Of a DNA stretch of 64,000 bases, positions 50,541 through 60,927 are shown one piece after another. A program made the translations under genes and the position numbers. The DNA is taken from positions 44,407,869 to 44,471,868 of the forward strand of contig NC_046683.1 of assembly GCF_009870125.1 (NCBI RefSeq), written 5' to 3'. The number at the start of each line of letters is the position of its first letter. Positions within the stretch are counted from its first letter, which is position 1. The notes beneath the pieces were generated by a model that did not search any database, had not been told where the DNA came from, and was given only the letters and a program-made list of their open reading frames with translations. This DNA is from Drosophila pseudoobscura (taxonomy: Eukaryota > Arthropoda > Insecta > Diptera > Drosophilidae).

Positions 50541-51626
50541 CTAACTGGTGCATACACCGTAGCTTTTAATGGCTGTAGTACACTTCTGGGCTGCCACATC
50601 GAAGTACCCGCCATCTTCACACACCAATACATTCATTTCTTTGCCATTTGTGCACGATAGGTAGTTATGGCAACCCTCCACCTGGGCCAACTCGAAGCCA
50701 CTGTCGCGCCCGTCACAGCGATCCCAGTCACACTTCTGGTCTTCGCGTGGCATGCAAGCCTGTCGCTCCTGGTTGAAGAAATAGTCCACTCCGCACTGCA
50801 GCCGCTCGGGGTTGGGATCAGGATTTCCAGAGCCGAGATCCCGGCAGTAGAAGTATCCTCGGCAGGTGGCACCATCCGAAACAAATTTGTTGCGCACAGC
50901 CAGCTTGTTGGTTCCACACACGTCCACTGGCAGGGGATGCTCGCCACAATCGACCTCTCTCTTGTCCACACATACCTTCTTTTGCACATCGTAATACTTT
51001 CCCTCATCGCAGGTGTTGTTGACTAGTGAAAAAGAACTGCTGCATGTGTGGAACATGTTGCAGTGTTCCTCGTCGAGGAATGGCACGTTTGGGGGCACGA
51101 TGTCGCACCACTCAAATTTGGCGGCGCACGAAGTATTCTCCGCATAAACGCACTGCTGCAGCGCCTGGTCGAAGTACTGGCCGGTGCAGACCCCGCTGCC
51201 TTTCAAGGTAGCCCCCTCGCAGTAGTACCAATTGGCACAGTTGAGGGTGCTGCCCAAGTAACCGTTTGTTTTCTTAGTGCATGGACTGTCGCAGTATTTG
51301 GTGTCCGCGGCACTCGCGCAGTCGCTACTCTTAAGTTTGAAGTATGGTTTGGACCCGCTACAAGTTCCACCAGTCGTGCTGATATGGTTCTGACACAAAA
51401 TCCACTCATTACAGCCGCCCGGCTTGCGGAGCTTAGTGCCATCCGCAAACAGTCGGCAGACATCGTCGCCAGAGTTCAGGAGCTGGGTCTGGCTGCTCAG
51501 CTGCAGTACGAGAGCCAGCAGCAGGGCATGCAGATAGCTTGTCAATCCTGGAATGGTAGACGAAATTAACTGTCAGTACGAGTATCTACGTTCTGAGCTC
51601 CAATGCCAATCGCCAGTACCTCGCAT
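50541..51626 (-). CDS. Secreted five-domain chitin-binding (CBM14) protein
   Basis: Exon 1 (51626-51620) carries only ATG CGA G. A 72-nt intron (51619-51548) follows, then exon 2 (51547-50541), giving 337 aa. The split codon G|GA makes MRGLTSYLHALLLALVLQLSS, a clear signal peptide. The long open frame alone has no ATG, so this splice decides the start. Five peritrophin-A type domains follow, each with six Cys and a central aromatic (for example CNEWILC, CANWYYC, CNMFHTC, CRGYFYC, CHNYLSC). The first domain has a longer Cys4-Cys5 loop. Such proteins cross-link chitin in the gut peritrophic matrix or cuticle. There are no transmembrane segments or enzymatic domains. I recall related genes (CG7248, CG7252, CG7290, CG7298, CG7306) in this D. 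melanogaster neighbourhood but cannot assign one. Confidence 0.9.
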
Positions 51627-51696
51627 TTCGAGATACACTCTTCGTCCCTCCAAGTAGAATAATTTCAACTAACTTTCTTTGGTTCTTCTACTGGGC

Positions 51697-51704
51697 CTTA
51701 TATA
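51697..51704 (-). promoter_or_regulatory. TATA box of the five-domain chitin-binding gene
   Basis: TATATAAG on the minus strand lies about 30 nt upstream of a TTAGTT initiator-like site near 51672. This predicts a leader of about 45 nt before the ATG at 51626 and supports the micro-exon start. Confidence 0.55.
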
Positions 51705-53299
51705 GGCACCACACTCCAAACTGCTTGGTTGTCTTTGGCAAATGATAAGTCACAGATTTTCCAATTAAACGGGGCTATAATTTACAAACATTTTGTCTTT
51801 TAAAATAGATAAGATTTGCCGTTTTGACTCGATGGCCGCTGACATAAACAAAATTAGCAATTTTTTCAGCTGTATTTTTTTTTTGGTAACTATACGGCTA
51901 CAATCTGTCACAAAATACTTTAGATAAGAAGATTCAACTTTTCAGAACACGAAAGTTTTAATTTCAGCAATTATGATGTACAAGGCTAGTGATAATGAAA
52001 ATTCCCTATATTAGAGAAAATTTGACATATTTAATTTATAAACTATTGTAGTGGCCCTTCCTTCCCAGCTTATATTTCCAGGTGTTCCTGCTCCCACGCT
52101 TTATTATTAATGCCACTTGCCTATAATTAATAGAAGCATAAGAATGGAAAGCTGCCATCAAAAAATGGGGAATCCTATTGCCTTATCTAAATAATCCCAT
52201 TTCGTTTTGACAATAATTGTTCATGGGACTTTTTAAAAGATATTATTATTTTATCTAAAAATCCTGTAATATTAATTGTTTGACATATTTATAGGGTTTT
52301 TTTGACGTATGTAACTAATTATTCAAATAGGCAGAAACGTTGACGTACATTCGCCCAGAATAATTTGTTCGTACTCCCTATGCATATTGTGCGCTATACT
52401 ACTCACTAATTCGTGTACCACGAATAAATCACTGGCCAATAATATGTGAATATATTATTTATGGCAGTGCTACAATTGCGGAGTTGGCTTCAACTCCTTC
52501 TGTGTACTAGCATTGAAATGGGAATAAAATAAATGTATGAATGTATCACGTCCATACAGCCAGGGTAAACGTTGTGGAAAGGGTATATTTGTCTTCGTTT
52601 TGCAAATTCTAGACATATTTTTGTAATTCTAGCACCATATACGAGTATGTACTAGTATTGTATCTCATCCTTCCCGTGAATCATACACAACCAGCTCTGA
52701 GCATATTTATAGCTCCGAAAATGGAGCCTTTACTAAGATAAGAATACGATTATTTTTAAATTACTAAGCGACTAATTCACTGTATATCATGTCTTTTATT
52801 TATAGCCCTGATAAGTAGTGGACAATCTATTGTTTTGACAAGACAAGCAAACATTGAGGTGGAGTTTTCCGAGGCTGGTGGAGTTTCGATTGCAATTTCT
52901 GGATGGCACATTTAGTCATTGATCAACGCGGTAAACCGTTTTAGCCATAGAATCAAGGGTAACTGCAGCGATATCCAACTTATTTCCAATGACTGATGAC
53001 TAAGCAAATGTGGATAACATATTCCGATCGACATCGACGACCACCGACCCGGTGAGATTGAGACACGTCGCTTGCACTTCGATGGCTTCTGCCATGAACG
53101 CGGTTGCTCAGCCACTCATTACTTATACTCTCTTGTACGTTATTTAAACTTTTTGTATGGAAACCTTTGGATTTTAACATGAATTGTCATGCACTGAAAA
53201 AAAATCACTTTGGAGAAACACTTTCTGTTGAATGGTTCTCATCAAAAGCACTGATTTCGAATGGTGCTAGAGTTGAAAATTAGCGAGTCCTCTTGATAT
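51705..53299. other. Intergenic spacer
   Basis: AT-rich sequence without a supported gene. A 36-codon open frame following an acceptor at 52806-52915 was considered and not called. Confidence 0.5.
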
Positions 53300-53889
53300 C
53301 TATGCACCAATCGATCTCAGTTCTTCGATTCGAACTGTAATTGTAAGAAGTGTCCTGCTGCTCGGCTGCTCCTGGTCTCCTGCCGGCGCTGACTGGAAGC
53401 GCAGTCTTTGATCGGTCGGGCCCGAGATCACGATCGATTCCGTGGCGAGTGCCGCTGATGACTGTGTGAACGACAGGGGCGACCTCAGTTTAAATCTGAG
53501 AAACCTGTTACACCTGAGAAGATTTCCACAATAGACGTTGGAAGTGGTCCGGCTGCCAGTGTGAGTGTGTCCCCCATGCACACTCACTTCTGCGAGCACT
53601 CTATGTAGATGTCGCAGATCCACTCACATTTCTGCTGGGCTGTCTTTTGTTGCCCCTTATGGCATTTGACGAACAGCAGAAGCAATAGCAACAGACCTCT
53701 CCAGCTCGATGCGCTACATGTAATGGACACCTACCTTCGAGTTCGAGTATAAGCCTGTCGTTGGCTTTCCACGGCCCCAAGTAACCCAAGTGTCTAGGCC
53801 CTAGCACACAACTGCAACTGGTGCTCTTCCTTCTGCCATTTATGTTTTCTTAAGTTTGGTAATTTAATTCAAGCGTACTTGGCTTTCAT
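53300..53889 (-). CDS. Candidate small secreted Cys-rich protein (unrecognised)
   Basis: I propose exons 53889-53879, 53713-53588 and 53513-53300 (introns of 165 and 74 nt, all GT-AG), giving 116 aa. Exon 1 reads ATG AAA GCC AA| and joins the acceptor ATGTAG|C in phase. The result is MKANASSWRG, a run of seven Leu and FVKC, an excellent signal peptide that no single open frame shows. The mature part holds a compact CEWICDIYIECSQKC motif (C-x3-C-x5-C-x3-C), likely an alpha-helical hairpin with two disulfides. A Ser/Thr/Gln-rich, mildly basic tail ends in RIEELRSIGA. The second donor, AGAA|GTGAGTGTG, is strong; the first, CCAA|GTACGC, is moderate. It matches no family I know and has no CBM14 pattern despite lying among such genes. 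The first exon and the C-terminal exon are the weakest parts. Confidence 0.42.
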
Positions 53890-55517
53890 TTGAATAATTA
53901 GAATTGCATTGTCTCCAATTTCAGCTGACGGCCCCCTCTAACTCGCCGCGAAACAGGAAGCCAGCCTCTCACCGCAATTTCATCGACTTGTTTTTGGTTC
54001 TGTCCATACAGTAAGCAGTACTATTAAAATCCTGAGAAAACTAACAATTTCCCTTACAGTTTCCTGTCCAGCTTTTTTGGCACTAGGGTTCAGAAAAATC
54101 AGTAATAAAATGAACAATCGCGCTTACGCAAGGAATGCATCCGAACAGCATGGTCTTGAGGGAATGCCATCTAATCATATTTCTATTGTGATATTTTTAT
54201 CGCTGTGATTGCATTCAGTACCTAGAATTATAGGCTCCAGTCCACATTCTGACTAAAATATACCCAGTAATCTTAGGTCTAATAAGGTTGGGGTTCTCAA
54301 GATTTGAACATCCGATAGATCCAAGCGTTCTTACAGGCAATCAAGAAAAAATGTATTTCTAACACTTCTCACATACCTTTGTACGAATACAACATATCAT
54401 TGTTGAATACAATTACTGGGTGTAAAAACATGCGTTTAATGTTCGATAGCGTCTATAAAAAGTCTTCATTATCGCAACGCCAAAGCCCGCACACCCTTCA
54501 AGCGTATCCGCCTACAAGGCGTTAATGAAAAACTGAATGAATGATAGCGAATCGATTGAATAAACTGAGTTAACAATCGGCGATCGCCTAACCAAAGGCG
54601 ACCACCGTGCCCCTGCCATGCATTTCATGCACTATAGAAAACTGACCAAAATTTAAATTTTGTACGGAAGGGAACACTCAGAACCAGGGTATATTATTGC
54701 TATAAATCGGTCCATATAGACAAACAATCGATCTTACCTATTACAATATACTGATGCGAAACTTATCTACAGATATTTGATTGATTATCGAGAAAAAATA
54801 CTGTGAACGATAAGAAAGGCTTTTATTATAATTGTTTGACTTAATCATTCAGGATTAACTATAAAAACTTAAACAAAGGACTGGGAAGGACTGCAACTTT
54901 AAGTTTCCGACATCATTAGACAGTCTTGACGTGTCTAGTCAGAGTGTAAACAGAGTGCCATATAACTTACAGCAAAATAGTTTAAAAGCTGGCCATCTAA
55001 GCTGGCCTACATAGCCACAGAGAGTGAGACAATGAATGCTGCGTGCAGAAGACGCGGAGCATTTCCTTCAGTCAGTCGATAAGTTTCAAACAACATACTG
55101 ATAACCATATCCGAGTATAAAGTATCATTGGAGCTGAGTATCTTTCATTCGAGCACCTACAATTGCTGTATTGCTACTTGTCGTGATTGTATCCGGGAGA
55201 GCAGTACACGGTTCAGGCACTTCATTTTGAATGACAATAAACGCCATTTAATAGGAAGTGTCAATAGTACGACAGTGTGCGTATGAATTTGTTAATGAGC
55301 CCCCTCCGGGAGAGTAGTTTGCGCTCCGCCCTCCGTGCTCCAGATATGAACGTAATTACTCCTGCGATAGCGCGTAGCACCAAAAATCACTTGTTGAGTT
55401 AATCAAGCGATAAATATGGTTATTGGTATTATCAGAAGATTGGCTACTGATTCGCGGCACTCGAAACAGTTTTCTTTCGCTCCCATAAATGCCTCCACTT
55501 TGGCAGGGTCACCACTT
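53890..55517. other. Intergenic spacer
   Basis: No exon could be supported in this AT-rich, 1.6-kb stretch. It presumably carries the upstream control region of the gene starting at 55567. Confidence 0.5.
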
Positions 55518-55520
55518 AGT
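55484..55520 (+). promoter_or_regulatory. TATA-like element and initiator of the 487-aa chitin-binding gene
   Basis: CATAAAT at 55484-55490 lies about 33 nt before an initiator TTAGT with its A at 55518. A leader of about 49 nt then reaches the ATG at 55567. Confidence 0.5.
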
Positions 55521-55566
55521 CGTTCGCGAATTTCGGACTACTTCAAAGCTGCTGATCGTCTTGAAA

Positions 55567-57101
55567 ATGTGCAACACCGTTTTGTGTGGTGAGTGACTAG
55601 TAGGTGCCAATTCTGAAACTTTTACTATGTACGCGTAACGTCTCTGTTGTTGGTATCAGCTCTATGGACGCTTCTAGTGGTCGCAGCCGCATCTGCTCAA
55701 CTGTCGAGTGTTTGCCTCTATGAACCGGACGGGACGCGAGTGCCTGTGGCGACCCATTGCGGTCGCTTTGCGGTATGCCAGCAGGGAGAAGTGGCTGCCA
55801 TCGGCAGCTGTCCCCGCGGGCTCCACTTCAATCGACAACTGGCCGAGTGCGATTTCCAGTGGCGAGCCAACTGCTTGGGCCTGTCGCCATTTGCAGGCAC
55901 TAATACCAGGGCAGATGCCGAATGCACCTGCACCTGTTGCGCCGATGAGTGTCCGGACATTGACGACGATAAGCCAGGTTTAACCACGTCGGTAACAGAG
56001 CCTTGCGACACGGACACGGAGCCGTCAAGCTCAGAACCCGCCGTCACAAGCTCTACGAACCCCACAGAACCCGATAAGTCCACGGATGGTGTCTCCGATG
56101 AGACCACAACCGATGAGCTCACAACCGACACGAACAATGCCGTCAACACCACGCCTTCCCCTCCATCTGCTGTGCCCACCTATTGTTCCAGCCAGCGCGA
56201 TGAATGTGCCAACCAGACTACCAACGTCAATCTGCCAATTCCCGGAGTGTGCGGAAGGTACATTCAGTGCAGTAATAGATGCGTCAATGAGATGAGCTGT
56301 CCCTCCGGCCTCTACTTTAACCCCATAAGCGAATACTGTGACTTCCCGGAGAACGTTAATTGCACACCATCGGTCATCGCAGACTCCTCAGAAGATATAG
56401 AGGGACCCTCGGGCACGACGTGTACAAGCCAGGGCGTCTGTGCGGGCATGCGTGACGGCACGCTGCTCGCCGATCCCGAAACTAATGGATACTTTGTGTG
56501 TCAATGCCAATGCCCCATCGCAATGCCTTGCGACGAGTACACCAAGTTCAATCAGACTGCTCAGGTCTGCGATTGGGACACGAGCGCCGAATCTACTGCG
56601 GTTATCTGTCCCGACGGTCTGGTCTACAATGCCACCGCGAATGAGTGCGATTATCCCGAAGGCTATGTTCCAGAAGTCGCCTGCAACAGCACCAGCAACG
56701 TGTGCCAGGGCGAGGAGGAAGGAGCCCTGTTCCCGGTCGATGGAGTGTGCAACAAGTTCTATAAGTGCAACTACAACTGTGCAGTTGAACAGCAGTGCCC
56801 AAACAACTTGATCTTCAACGTAGAGACTGAGATCTGCGACTATCCCCAAAACGTGCAGTGTCAATGGCCTCATACGCCGCCCTCAGGACCGAACGCCGGA
56901 CCCTCGGGCATCGCTTGCGAGACCAACGGACGCTGCCTGAATGCACGGGAGGGTACCTATTTACCATCCGAGATTAGTTGCAATGGATATGTCATCTGCC
57001 AATGCGAGTGCGAGGTCGAGTTGACGTGTCCCGATGGCTTGTACTGGGACCAGGACCTATTGACTTGCAACTACAGCATAAACGTCAATTGTACTCTATA
57101 G
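55567..57101 (+). CDS. Secreted multi-domain chitin-binding (CBM14) protein with Thr/Glu-rich linker
   Basis: Exon 1 (55567-55588) ends TGT G|GTGAGT. A 71-nt intron follows, then exon 2 (55660-57101), giving 487 aa. The joined start MCNTVLCALWTLLVVAAASAQ is a signal peptide; exon 2 alone lacks an ATG. Domain 1 (about 25-75) is followed by an acidic Thr/Ser/Glu/Pro linker (about 105-180), a likely O-glycosylated spacer. Further CBM14 modules follow: CGRYIQC, NGYFVCQCQC (partly doubled, with the extra CPDGLVYNATANECDYP), CNKFYKC and CNGYVICQCEC. The CQCQC/CQCEC double-cysteine variant and the linker PPSGPNAGPSG recur in the gene at 58340, marking the two as tandem duplicates. The likely role is the peritrophic matrix or cuticle. 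It has several N-x-S/T sites. A D. melanogaster orthologue is probably among the chitin-binding genes near byn, but which one is not settled. Confidence 0.92.
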
Positions 57102-57114
57102 CTTAAAGTTTTTC

Positions 57115-57120
57115 AATAAA
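57115..57120 (+). terminator. AATAAA polyadenylation signal
   Basis: The hexamer lies 14 nt after the stop of the 487-aa chitin-binding gene. Confidence 0.75.
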
Positions 57121-58294
57121 AAATATAATTTGTATGCCAAGAAATCGTTGGCCTCTCCACGCCGATACTTAAACGATAGGTAATGGTGGTCTGCGCTCAT
57201 AAATCACTCTAATCAGTCTTGGACAGGGCGCATTTCAGCAGCTGCGTATTATCAGTACTTTGAGAGGCCCAATTCTTTTCGATAAGCTAGACGAAAGTGG
57301 GAATATGTATGATATAAATCATATTGTGCATTTTATCGCCTAATCGGCAGCCTTTGTGGGTAGGTTTGGCAGAAAAACTTGATACATCCAGACGAATGTC
57401 TGGCCTATTTGGACGTGTACATTTTCAGGCAAACCAACAAGAAGAGGTATATTTATAGATAGATATAAGAATAGTAGAACAGACCGTGAACGTTGATTTG
57501 CTTTACGAGTATTCAGTGTACACCCTCTGAACGATTTGACAATATTTTATACGGTCTTCATACTTAAGGCTACCCCATTCTCTCTCTCTCTATCAATCTA
57601 TGTATGTATTGTAATCGCCGTTAGCAAAAGGACGGACTGATTTGTCAGCGAATGCGGTGGCGGATTATGGTAGGTCAGCCAACGCAGCCGCGACCTCTCT
57701 TAGTTCTGCTCGCTTTTATCATGAGGGGATGGGATTATCATATTTGGGGATGGCTGTGAACAAATTTTGGTTGCTTTAGTTCGAATCAAACAAGACAAGA
57801 CAAGATGTGGGTGTATCACACATCCACATTCACCACAAAACTAATATATCCACAAAATCGGGCACTATCGGCTGTCCAAATTGATCCAGAAAAGTAGATA
57901 AAGATATTGGAAGTAAACTAAATGAAGAGAGCCCTTTGCATGCAGAAAAAGCCAGAAAATATTTCAAATTAAATAATTTATAAGATACGTTAGAATCATA
58001 GAAACAGATCACAAAATATTTTAATTCGTAAATAGAAAATACAATACAAATTTATAGCGTTTTATCATGAAATATACAATGAGATCTGACATACAAATTT
58101 GCTCAAGCGCAACTCGATTTCTGGCACCTCCCCCTGCATTTCTTAATTGGGAAACGTGACTGACTGTTTTATAAATAGTGACAACATCCTCTGCTTGTAT
58201 GAATACTGAATACGCTGATAATATCAAGAGTGTTCCCACATTATCATCTCTCTGTGCCAGGAAAAGACATTTAATTATTTTAATTGCCCGAAAA
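57121..58294. other. Intergenic spacer
   Basis: Contains a short CT tract (about 57580-57593). A minus-strand open frame at 58021-58239 has a hydrophobic start but no ATG and no matching first exon, so it is left uncalled. Confidence 0.5.
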
Positions 58295-58328
58295 TATAAA
58301 AGACGATATGGACCGATGGCTCTTCAGT
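58295..58328 (+). promoter_or_regulatory. TATA box and TCAGT initiator
   Basis: TATAAAAG at 58295-58302 is followed by a perfect arthropod initiator TCAGT at 58324-58328 (A at 58326, 31 nt from the TATA start). It predicts a leader of only 14 nt before the ATG at 58340 and is one of the clearest core promoters in the window. Confidence 0.75.
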
Positions 58329-58339
58329 AGACGCTCAAT

Positions 58340-59554
58340 ATGCGTGGCGAAAAGATGTCTCAATCAAAACATATACACTTTGGTAAGTTCGCTCCCACTG
58401 ATAGAGAAAGGCTTTCTTATAGTTCTTTGATTGCAGCCTTTTCTCTGTGCCTTACGGTTTCTATTCTCGTTGGCTCACTGAATGCAGAATGTTGCAAAGA
58501 CGGCGATAAAAAGATCGACGAGGATGATTGCACCAAGTATTATGCCTGCTGCACCGGCAAGTTCGTTCAGAAGTCTTGTGATAGTGGGGACTGGTGGAAC
58601 TGGCGAACCGGCGAGTGTGAAAAAGACTTCGGCGAGTGCAACTCCTGCGAGACCCCGACGTGTACCGAAGGTGAATTGGAAGAGAACCCCTCAGACTGCG
58701 CAGGATATCTTGAGTGTGAGAACGGAATCTTTGTGATCAAGAAGTGTCCCGATCAGTATTACTTCAATACCACACTTAATAAGTGTGTTGAGGACACCTC
58801 TGGAGTGTGCGTTGGATGTGTGGAGGGAAGCACTAAGGCGGACTCAGATGGAGACTGTACAAAGTATGAAGTCTGCTCAAGTGGAAAGTATGTATCCAAA
58901 TCATGTGGCACCGGAGATTACTGGAACGCGCTTAAAGGCAAATGCGAAAAGGACAATGGAGAGTGCAATGGAAACAGCACATGTACAGAGGGACAACAGG
59001 AGGTGAATCCCGCAGACTGCGCTGGATATTTGGAGTGTATCCATGGAAGCTTGGTTGCTAGAAAGTGTCCAGACTTGAACTACTTCAATGTGACAGAGAA
59101 TAAGTGTGTTCTGGACACCGAAGGCGTTTGCATCAGCAAAGTCTGCGACCCAGAGTGCTGCGATAAATCCAACAATTGGATAGGGCCTGTAGATAAGAAT
59201 TGTTCTGCCTTCATCCAATGTGTCTATGGCATCAAATTTGAACAAAGGTGTCCGAATAACCTGCAGTTCAATCCATCCACGCTTGACTGTGACTTCCCTG
59301 AGAATGTGAAATGTGATGACGGTTCTGCGCCACCCAGCGGTCCTAATGCCGGACCATCTGGCACCTACTGCGAGAGCCATGGTCGTTGTGTTGGCCAGCC
59401 TGATGGAACCATGTTCGGCGATGCCAGCACGACGTATAGTAGCGCCTATGTGGTCTGCCAGTGCGAGTGTGAAGTGGACTTTAACTGCAACGCTGGATTG
59501 CTATATAATCCGCAGCTCAAGGTCTGCGATTGGCCCGAAAATGTGAAATTCTAA
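58340..59554 (+). CDS. Secreted six-domain chitin-binding (CBM14) protein with internal duplication
   Basis: Exons are 58340-58382 and 58437-59554. The 54-nt intron (GTAAGT ... TTGATTGCAG) is in frame and stop-free, so the unspliced frame gives 404 aa and the spliced one 386. Splicing joins ATG...CACTTTG to CCTTTTCTC and creates a continuous hydrophobic core, AFSLCLTVSILVGSLNA. Six Cys-rich domains follow. Domains 1 and 3 (CTKYYACC, CTKYEVC) resemble each other, as do 2 and 4 (NPSDCAGYLEC, NPADCAGYLEC), showing duplication of a two-domain unit. Domains 5 and 6 (CSAFIQC; AYVVCQCEC) match the end of the preceding gene, including the linker PPSGPNAGPSG. The last domain ends ENVKF-stop, where the paralogue has Cys, so the sixth cysteine is missing. 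Predicted role: extracellular chitin binding, probably in gut lining. Confidence 0.9.
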   Translation: MRGEKMSQSKHIHFGKFAPTDRERLSYSSLIAAFSLCLTVSILVGSLNAECCKDGDKKIDEDDCTKYYACCTGKFVQKSCDSGDWWNWRTGECEKDFGECNSCETPTCTEGELEENPSDCAGYLECENGIFVIKKCPDQYYFNTTLNKCVEDTSGVCVGCVEGSTKADSDGDCTKYEVCSSGKYVSKSCGTGDYWNALKGKCEKDNGECNGNSTCTEGQQEVNPADCAGYLECIHGSLVARKCPDLNYFNVTENKCVLDTEGVCISKVCDPECCDKSNNWIGPVDKNCSAFIQCVYGIKFEQRCPNNLQFNPSTLDCDFPENVKCDDGSAPPSGPNAGPSGTYCESHGRCVGQPDGTMFGDASTTYSSAYVVCQCECEVDFNCNAGLLYNPQLKVCDWPENVKF

Positions 59555-59561
59555 TTACTTC

Positions 59562-59567
59562 AATAAA
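59562..59567 (+). terminator. AATAAA polyadenylation signal
   Basis: The hexamer lies 8 nt after the stop of the six-domain gene. Confidence 0.75.
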
Positions 59568-59924
59568 CATATATTTTGAACAGCGCATTTCACCTGATAC
59601 TGTGGGTTCCTTACAGAACGGATTATCACAAGCCGATGCTCAAGATTTTGCTTTTTTCATTAAGCTGAGATATATTTTGAAAATAGTGACTCTATGCCAG
59701 CGGTACTAGAACTTTAGCTAGTGCATTTTGGGAGTTTTTCAAACAGGGATTTCAGTCCATATACATTTTTTGTGTTTCTATTTTATATTTACTTTTCTCT
59801 TGCTTCTTATAATTAACAAGCTTTAGCTTAATCTACGGGTAAGCTTTGAGGATACAGAAATAGGTGATACTTATAGTAGGATATATATGATTATATACAT
59901 ATATGTATGTATGTACCACATTTT

Positions 59925-59930
59925 TTTATT
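59925..59930 (-). terminator. AATAAA signal of the three-domain chitin-binding gene
   Basis: The minus-strand hexamer lies 13 nt beyond the stop at 59943. The 360 bp between this gene and its convergent neighbour hold nothing else that I can identify. Confidence 0.7.
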
Positions 59931-59942
59931 TGCATGCAATTG

Positions 59943-60873
59943 TTACAAGCGACGATTTTTAGGTTTACGTGCTGAAGTTTTTGTCTTTGAAGCAGCTTTA
60001 TTTCCTTTTTCCTTCACTTGACATTTCGCGATCTTGGGATAGTCGCAACGCGACGTTTTGGAATTGAAATGCAAACCAATGGGACAATCCATTACCAGGA
60101 ACATCATGTTGCTGCAAAGTAAAAACTTTCCACAATCTTTCTGGTGAGCAACCAAAGAGTTCTCTTTTTCTTCAGGGCAGACCCCGGCGGATGTGGCTGG
60201 CTCTTCTAGTTGATGATTTTCATGGCCCACAAGACACTTGGCATCTTTCGGCTTCATACAGATCCGGCGAGTGGGACTAAAATGCTGATTGGTAGGACAA
60301 ACGCGAAGATGCGGCTGCTTCGACTCGCAGACAATGTACTCACTGCAAGAGCCTTCTTTTGCCAGAGTCACACCATCTTTCTTACCGGCGCACACTCTGT
60401 TAAATGTATCCAAAAGTTGTTTTGCCACAGGTCTCTGCTGCTTTGACGGTCTCCGCGTGGGTGGGGAATCAATTTCCTGAGGCTCCTCATCCTCCCCACT
60501 CTCCGAGTTCGATCCATCGTTGTAATTATTTGGCTTGGCCTCGAATATGCAGTCTACGTCTACGGCATCATCGCAATGTAAAGTCTTGGGATTAAACAAT
60601 GTGCTTCCGTCGCAGGATCCGATCACAGCGTTCCCATCAAGACACACATAGTATCCCCTACACGTTCCATACATGGGTAAAAGACCCCCATTCTTACCAT
60701 CACATATGGAGGTCTTAAACGAGAAGCCGTCCTTTGAAATCATTGTATTTAGTTAGTTCTTTAATCATATTTATTCCTTCATGGCATTCGGCGCCACTTG
60801 TACCCACTTGTATTCGAGCCAGTGAAGTTTTGTATAGAAGGCAAAGTGTCCACAGCACTCCTAGAAGCTTCAT
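59943..60873 (-). CDS. Secreted three-domain chitin-binding protein with basic tail
   Basis: Exons are 60873-60808 and 60731-59943, with a 76-nt phase-0 intron holding a perfect branch site (AACTAAC), giving 284 aa. A start at 60906 is open, but the TATA box and TCAGTT initiator put transcription start near 60894, so the second ATG (MKLLGVLWTLCLLYKTSLA, a signal peptide) is chosen. Three CBM14 domains follow: ICDGKNGG ... CRGYYVC, VCAGKKDG ... CSEYIVC and VCPEEKEN ... CGKFLLC. The first and second are separated by an acidic Ser/Glu stretch and a PPTRRPSKQQRP basic segment. The C-terminal 25 residues are strongly basic (Lys/Arg/Ser, ending KPKNRRL), unlike the other family members here. That suggests binding to a polyanion as well as chitin. 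It converges on the six-domain gene. Orthologue not identified. Confidence 0.9.
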
Positions 60874-60893
60874 ATTGCGTTTCGCTATCGAAC

Positions 60894-60927
60894 TGAACTT
60901 TTCCATTCATGGAACATCGTTTTTATA
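60894..60927 (-). promoter_or_regulatory. TATA box and TCAGTT initiator that decide the start codon
   Basis: Minus-strand TATAAAAA (60927-60920) is followed by TCAGTT with its A at 60894. The ATG at 60906 would lie upstream of transcription start, leaving the ATG at 60873 with a 21-nt leader. Confidence 0.65.

Noticed and set aside
52806-52915. A 36-codon frame after a plausible acceptor (TTTATTTATAG) reading LISSGQSIVLTRQANIEVEF and more
   Set aside because: No upstream exon gives both a suitable ATG and matching phase with a sensible signal peptide. The best candidate (ATG at 52537) gives a polar N-terminus.
58021-58239. A minus-strand frame with a hydrophobic start (LLILSAYSVFIQAEDVV)
   Set aside because: No in-frame ATG and no first exon in phase were found between it and the promoter of the next gene.
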